A DNA stretch of 64,000 bases, taken from CAZBLK01 sp964492715. Its GTDB lineage: Bacteria; Bacillota; Clostridia; Lachnospirales; WRBF01. The position numbers and the translations under genes are program-made. The DNA is taken from positions 1 through 64,000 of the forward strand of contig CAZBLK010000014.1 of assembly GCA_964492715.1 (NCBI GenBank), read 5' to 3'. Positions 61,331 through 64,000 of the stretch are shown in pieces. The notes under the pieces are model-generated. The model did not search any database. It was given only the letters and a program-made list of their open reading frames with translations, and was not told where the DNA came from. The first letter of the stretch is position 1. Every line of letters starts with the position of its first letter.

Positions 61331-62719
61331 TTACTTTTTGGGTATAGTAACTATGAATGTACTTCCTTTCCCAACTTCACTTTGAACATCAATTTTTCCG
61401 TTATGAGCATTTATTATTGCTTTTACTACAGAAAGCCCAATTCCTGAACCTCCTGTGTTTCTTGCTCTTGAAATGTCTGCACGGTATAAATGTTCAAAAA
61501 TATGAGGTAAGTCTTTATCAGCAATACCTACGCCAGTGTCACTAATTGAAAACTGCAAGTTGTTTTTGCCTTCGTTTGCAATAACACTTATTTCACCACC
61601 ATGTTCTGTGTACTTAATTGCATTGGAAATAAGATTAACTATAACCCTGCTAATCTTATCTCTGTCAGCAGTAATTTTACATGGTTTTGCCTCAACAATT
61701 AAAGTGAGGTTTTTTTCCTTTAAATCTGCTTCAAATGTCAATAAAGTTTGCTTTAGTAAAACACAAAAGTCAAACGGCTCTTTGTTAAGTGCCATGCTGT
61801 CGCTCTCTATTTCCACAATTTTGTCTATATCAGATACCATTCTTGATAACTTTAATATTTCTGCATGTACACTTTCAACCCGTTCAGGGGTAGGTTCAAA
61901 AACACCGTCAAGTATACCTTCCAAATTTGATTGAATAGCTGCAAGCGGTGTTCTAAATTCATGTGCATAATCATTTGCCATTCTCTTTTTTAACTGCTGC
62001 TGCAATTCAAGAGTGCTTGCGAGTGTGTTTACGCTGCCAATCAACCCCTCAATTTCTGCTGTATTTGATTTAAGCTCGATTCTGTCAGAATAATTACCTT
62101 TTTCTATCTGGTTTGTCTTTATTGTAACAGCCTTTATTGGCTTAGATATTCTGCTTGCCATAATGTAGCCAACTATTAAAGCAATAAACAGAAATACAAA
62201 AGCAGACTTAATAAAAAGGTTGTTTAACATATTCATGAATTTAATATCATGGTTGCTGTAATAAAAAGGGCCGTAAAAACCAAGGGATACTACACCGTAC
62301 TTTTGACCATCTTTTGAAAGTGGGTATGACTTTTCAATATATCTACCTTCAAAGTTTGGATAACGCTTTCTCATAGTTTGCTCCATAGCATTAATCATAT
62401 TTTCGCAGCGTACATTATCATAACAGCTCATACAAAAAATTTCATTCCCAAATGTGTCGCTTACCATAAGCACAATGCCCTCACTTAATGCACTTTGCCC
62501 AAGCGATACCATAAATTCTTTGCTCGGCTGTTTATCAACATCAAACTCTGCAAGAACAGACTGTACAAAGCCAAGATTTTTTTCTTCCTGTCTCTCCTGA
62601 ACATAGCTTTGAAAATGCTTTTCTAACAAGATATTTGCAATTGATGAAAGAGAAAATACCAAAAACATTGATAGTAATACATATGAAATTATCAACCTAA
62701 CTTTTAAACCCAATTTCAT
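61331..62719 (-). CDS. Sensor histidine kinase with Cys-containing outer domain
   Basis: A membrane sensor of 462 residues. Two helices (about 8-30 and 165-190) enclose an outer domain of 135 residues with Cys96, Cys99 and Cys105 (FCMSCYDNVRCENM), a possible metal or redox site. A HAMP domain follows, then the phosphorylated His in YAHEFRTPLAA near residue 252. The ATPase domain has NLISNAIKYTEHGGE, DTGVGIADKDLPHIFEHLYR and GGSGIGLSVVKAI. Its start overlaps the stop of the response-regulator gene by four bases. Given the neighbouring copper genes, copper sensing is the likely job, by inference from position and cysteines. Confidence 0.92.
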   Translation of the reverse strand: MKLGLKVRLIISYVLLSMFLVFSLSSIANILLEKHFQSYVQERQEEKNLGFVQSVLAEFDVDKQPSKEFMVSLGQSALSEGIVLMVSDTFGNEIFCMSCYDNVRCENMINAMEQTMRKRYPNFEGRYIEKSYPLSKDGQKYGVVSLGFYGPFYYSNHDIKFMNMLNNLFIKSAFVFLFIALIVGYIMASRISKPIKAVTIKTNQIEKGNYSDRIELKSNTAEIEGLIGSVNTLASTLELQQQLKKRMANDYAHEFRTPLAAIQSNLEGILDGVFEPTPERVESVHAEILKLSRMVSDIDKIVEIESDSMALNKEPFDFCVLLKQTLLTFEADLKEKNLTLIVEAKPCKITADRDKISRVIVNLISNAIKYTEHGGEISVIANEGKNNLQFSISDTGVGIADKDLPHIFEHLYRADISRARNTGGSGIGLSVVKAIINAHNGKIDVQSEVGKGSTFIVTIPKK

Positions 62720-63426
62720 TGTTTCACCTCATTACCCCCAAACTTATACCCTATGCCTCTTATTGTAAGAATATATTTGGGGTTTGAACTGTCAGTTTCT
62801 ATTTTTGAACGCAAATTTTTAATGTGCGAATCTATTGTACGGTCGTATCCGTCAAAATCAAGACCAAAAGCTAATTCTATAAGCTCATCTCTTGTGAATG
62901 TTTTATTAGGATATTTTGCTAATGCGGAAAACAGCTTAAACTCGTTAGGGGTTAAATTTACAAGTTTTCCTTGTTTTTTTACGGAATAAGAATCAAAGTC
63001 TACAGCCAAGTCACCGTTATTCCAGCTCATTTCAATAAACATAGGGGATATACCGTCGTTGCACCTGCGAAATAAACTGTTTACTCTTGCCACAAGCTCT
63101 CTTGGGCTAAATGGCTTTGTCATATAATCATCAGCACCCATATTAAGCCCACTAATTTTATTATCTTCGCTGGACTTTGCTGTCAGCATAATAATTGGTA
63201 TTCTTGATTGTTTTCTTATTTCGTTACAAATTTCTTCACCAGAAATAAAAGGAAGCATTAAATCAAGTATAACCATATCTGGTTGATTATTTTTAAATAA
63301 TTCTAATGCTTTATTTCCATCATATGCCAAAAGGGTTTTGTATCCGCTTTTTCTCAAATAAGCGTCAATAGCTTCTGATATTTTGGGTTCATCTTCAACA
63401 ATTAAAATGGTGTTAATTTTTGACAT
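62716..63426 (-). CDS. OmpR-family response regulator
   Basis: A two-domain regulator of 236 residues. The receiver domain has VEDEPKISEAI, the phospho-acceptor Asp in DMVILDLMLPFISG near residue 52, and the Lys in MTKPFSPRE near 102. The C-terminal winged helix has NLTPNEFKLFSALAKYPNKT and ends DSHIKNLRSKIETDSS, ILTIRGIGYKF. The ATG at 63426 has GGTGAG upstream; an ATG-like start ten codons earlier is less likely. It forms a coupled pair with the histidine kinase. Confidence 0.95.
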   Translation of the reverse strand: MSKINTILIVEDEPKISEAIDAYLRKSGYKTLLAYDGNKALELFKNNQPDMVILDLMLPFISGEEICNEIRKQSRIPIIMLTAKSSEDNKISGLNMGADDYMTKPFSPRELVARVNSLFRRCNDGISPMFIEMSWNNGDLAVDFDSYSVKKQGKLVNLTPNEFKLFSALAKYPNKTFTRDELIELAFGLDFDGYDRTIDSHIKNLRSKIETDSSNPKYILTIRGIGYKFGGNEVKQ

Positions 63427-63731
63427 AAAGCTCACCTTTTTCTTTTTATATAACACTTATCCTTCGGCTGCAGATGTTGCAACCTAAGCAACAGTCATGT
63501 ATATTTTACAACTGGCATTCATACCGCCTTAATCTCTGAGGTTAACTTAGAATATACTTAGTTTATGGAGGATTTATGAAGAACAAGCCATTAGTAATCT
63601 ATAATTTTCTCAAGCCTTATGAAACTCTGCCTTAATTATATCAAGATATTTGTCAATTTTCAGCATTTTGCTTGTAATTTTAGATGTTTTATCGATGTTT
63701 TTTGTAACTTAACCCTTTGTAGTTTTTATGG
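63427..63731. other. Intergenic region before the final gene
   Basis: About 300 bases with no supported gene. The promoter of the leftward two-component pair must lie here; TTGCAACATCTGCAGCCG and TTATAT are present, but their spacing is too long for confidence. Confidence 0.35.
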
Positions 63732-63737
63732 TATAAT
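63732..63737 (+). promoter_or_regulatory. Extended -10 promoter element of the last gene
   Basis: TGGTATAAT, an extended -10 with perfect TATAAT, lies about 93 bases before the start of the kinase-like gene. No good -35 is seen at the right distance, which extended -10 promoters can do without. Confidence 0.5.
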
Positions 63738-63829
63738 AAGATTAGAATTAGTTATGAGAGTAAATTTTATTAAAGGAGGATTATTTATACCACCTTTATA
63801 AACGACAAATCAGAATGAGGAAGTTTATT

Positions 63830-64000
63830 ATGTCAAAACTGATTATCATTAGAGGCAATTCAGGAAGCGGAAAGTCTGCACTAGCGAAAGCGCTGCAACG
63901 AAAGTTCGGGCAAAACACAATGTTAATATCACAGGATATGATACGGCGAGAAGTTTTATGGGTTAATGACGGTATGGGAACAATGGCAGTTCCGCTCATG
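63830..64000 (+). CDS. P-loop kinase-like protein (partial, runs off the window)
   Basis: The first 57 residues are present. MSKLIIIRGNSGSGKSALA contains a Walker A motif (GNSGSGKS) right at the N-terminus, and LISQDMIRREVLW follows, as in small ATP-dependent kinases of the zeta-toxin/AAA-33 type that act on small molecules or RNA. The ATG at 63830 has GAGGAAG eight bases upstream; an in-frame ATG at 63815 is less well placed. The rest lies beyond the window, so the substrate cannot be judged. Confidence 0.75.
   Translation, partial: MSKLIIIRGNSGSGKSALAKALQRKFGQNTMLISQDMIRREVLWVNDGMGTMAVPLM

Noticed and set aside
63762..63801. Possible 12-14 codon leader peptide before the kinase-like gene
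   Set aside because: AAAGGAGGA at 63772 is a good binding site in sequence, but no start codon follows at proper distance, and the frame that contains it has no site of its own.
63796..63999. Leftward 67-codon frame at the window edge
   Set aside because: The other strand carries a Walker A motif and a well-placed ribosome binding site, so the rightward kinase-like gene is the real one.

Overview
The window reads as the chromosome of a low-GC, Gram-positive, endospore-forming member of the Bacillota, most likely class Clostridia. The evidence is strong AGGAGG-type ribosome binding sites, frequent TTG and GTG starts, a cotJ spore-coat cluster, S-layer-homology domains, lipoprotein-type ABC binding proteins and the rplM-rpsI order. 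Exact taxonomy cannot be read from the sequence. No tRNA, rRNA, CRISPR array or complete insertion sequence was found.

Layout. 0-6 kb: rpsI and rplM, upp and a class A penicillin-binding protein, all leftward. 6-18 kb: a chemoreceptor, a polar amino-acid ABC transporter, an S66 peptidase, a small alarmone synthetase with an AI-2E-type exporter, a sigma/anti-sigma pair and typA. 18-24.5 kb: palindromic repeats, a three-gene cassette (77-aa protein, 813-aa HExxH protein, GGDEF protein) that I cannot match to a described system, a candidate structured RNA, and cotJA-cotJB with a truncated cotJC. 24.5-32.4 kb: a carbohydrate island with a GH3 enzyme and an ABC importer, facing a divergent membrane-bound AraC-type regulator. 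32.6-37.9 kb: glycerol genes (glpK, a DUF1667 protein, a FAD/NAD oxidoreductase, a glpA-like dehydrogenase) behind a leader terminator; glpK is boxed by two near-identical inverted repeats. 38-43 kb: a second chemoreceptor followed directly by feoA-feoB. 43-49.2 kb: a 2010-aa leucine-rich-repeat surface protein with three SLH domains. 49.6-52.3 kb: an ECF-type sigma/anti-sigma pair with small secreted proteins downstream. 52.7-63.4 kb: a copper module (lipoprotein, CopA, two proteins sharing a cupredoxin-like domain) and a two-component system with a Cys-containing sensor. These are separated by a 2.6-kb accessory patch (decayed subtilase-like gene, unknown protein, VOC protein) bounded by 91-bp direct repeats that each carry a promoter. 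The window ends inside a P-loop kinase-like gene.

Intergenic spaces hold several families of short palindromic elements without coding capacity. Family A has TAGGGCGTGT ends, family B has AGAACCTGTGTTCA ends, and family C has TAGCAATTC ends. They account for several apparent ORFs that I rejected and are the clearest non-genic structure here. All functional calls come from reading motifs by eye; no database search was run.
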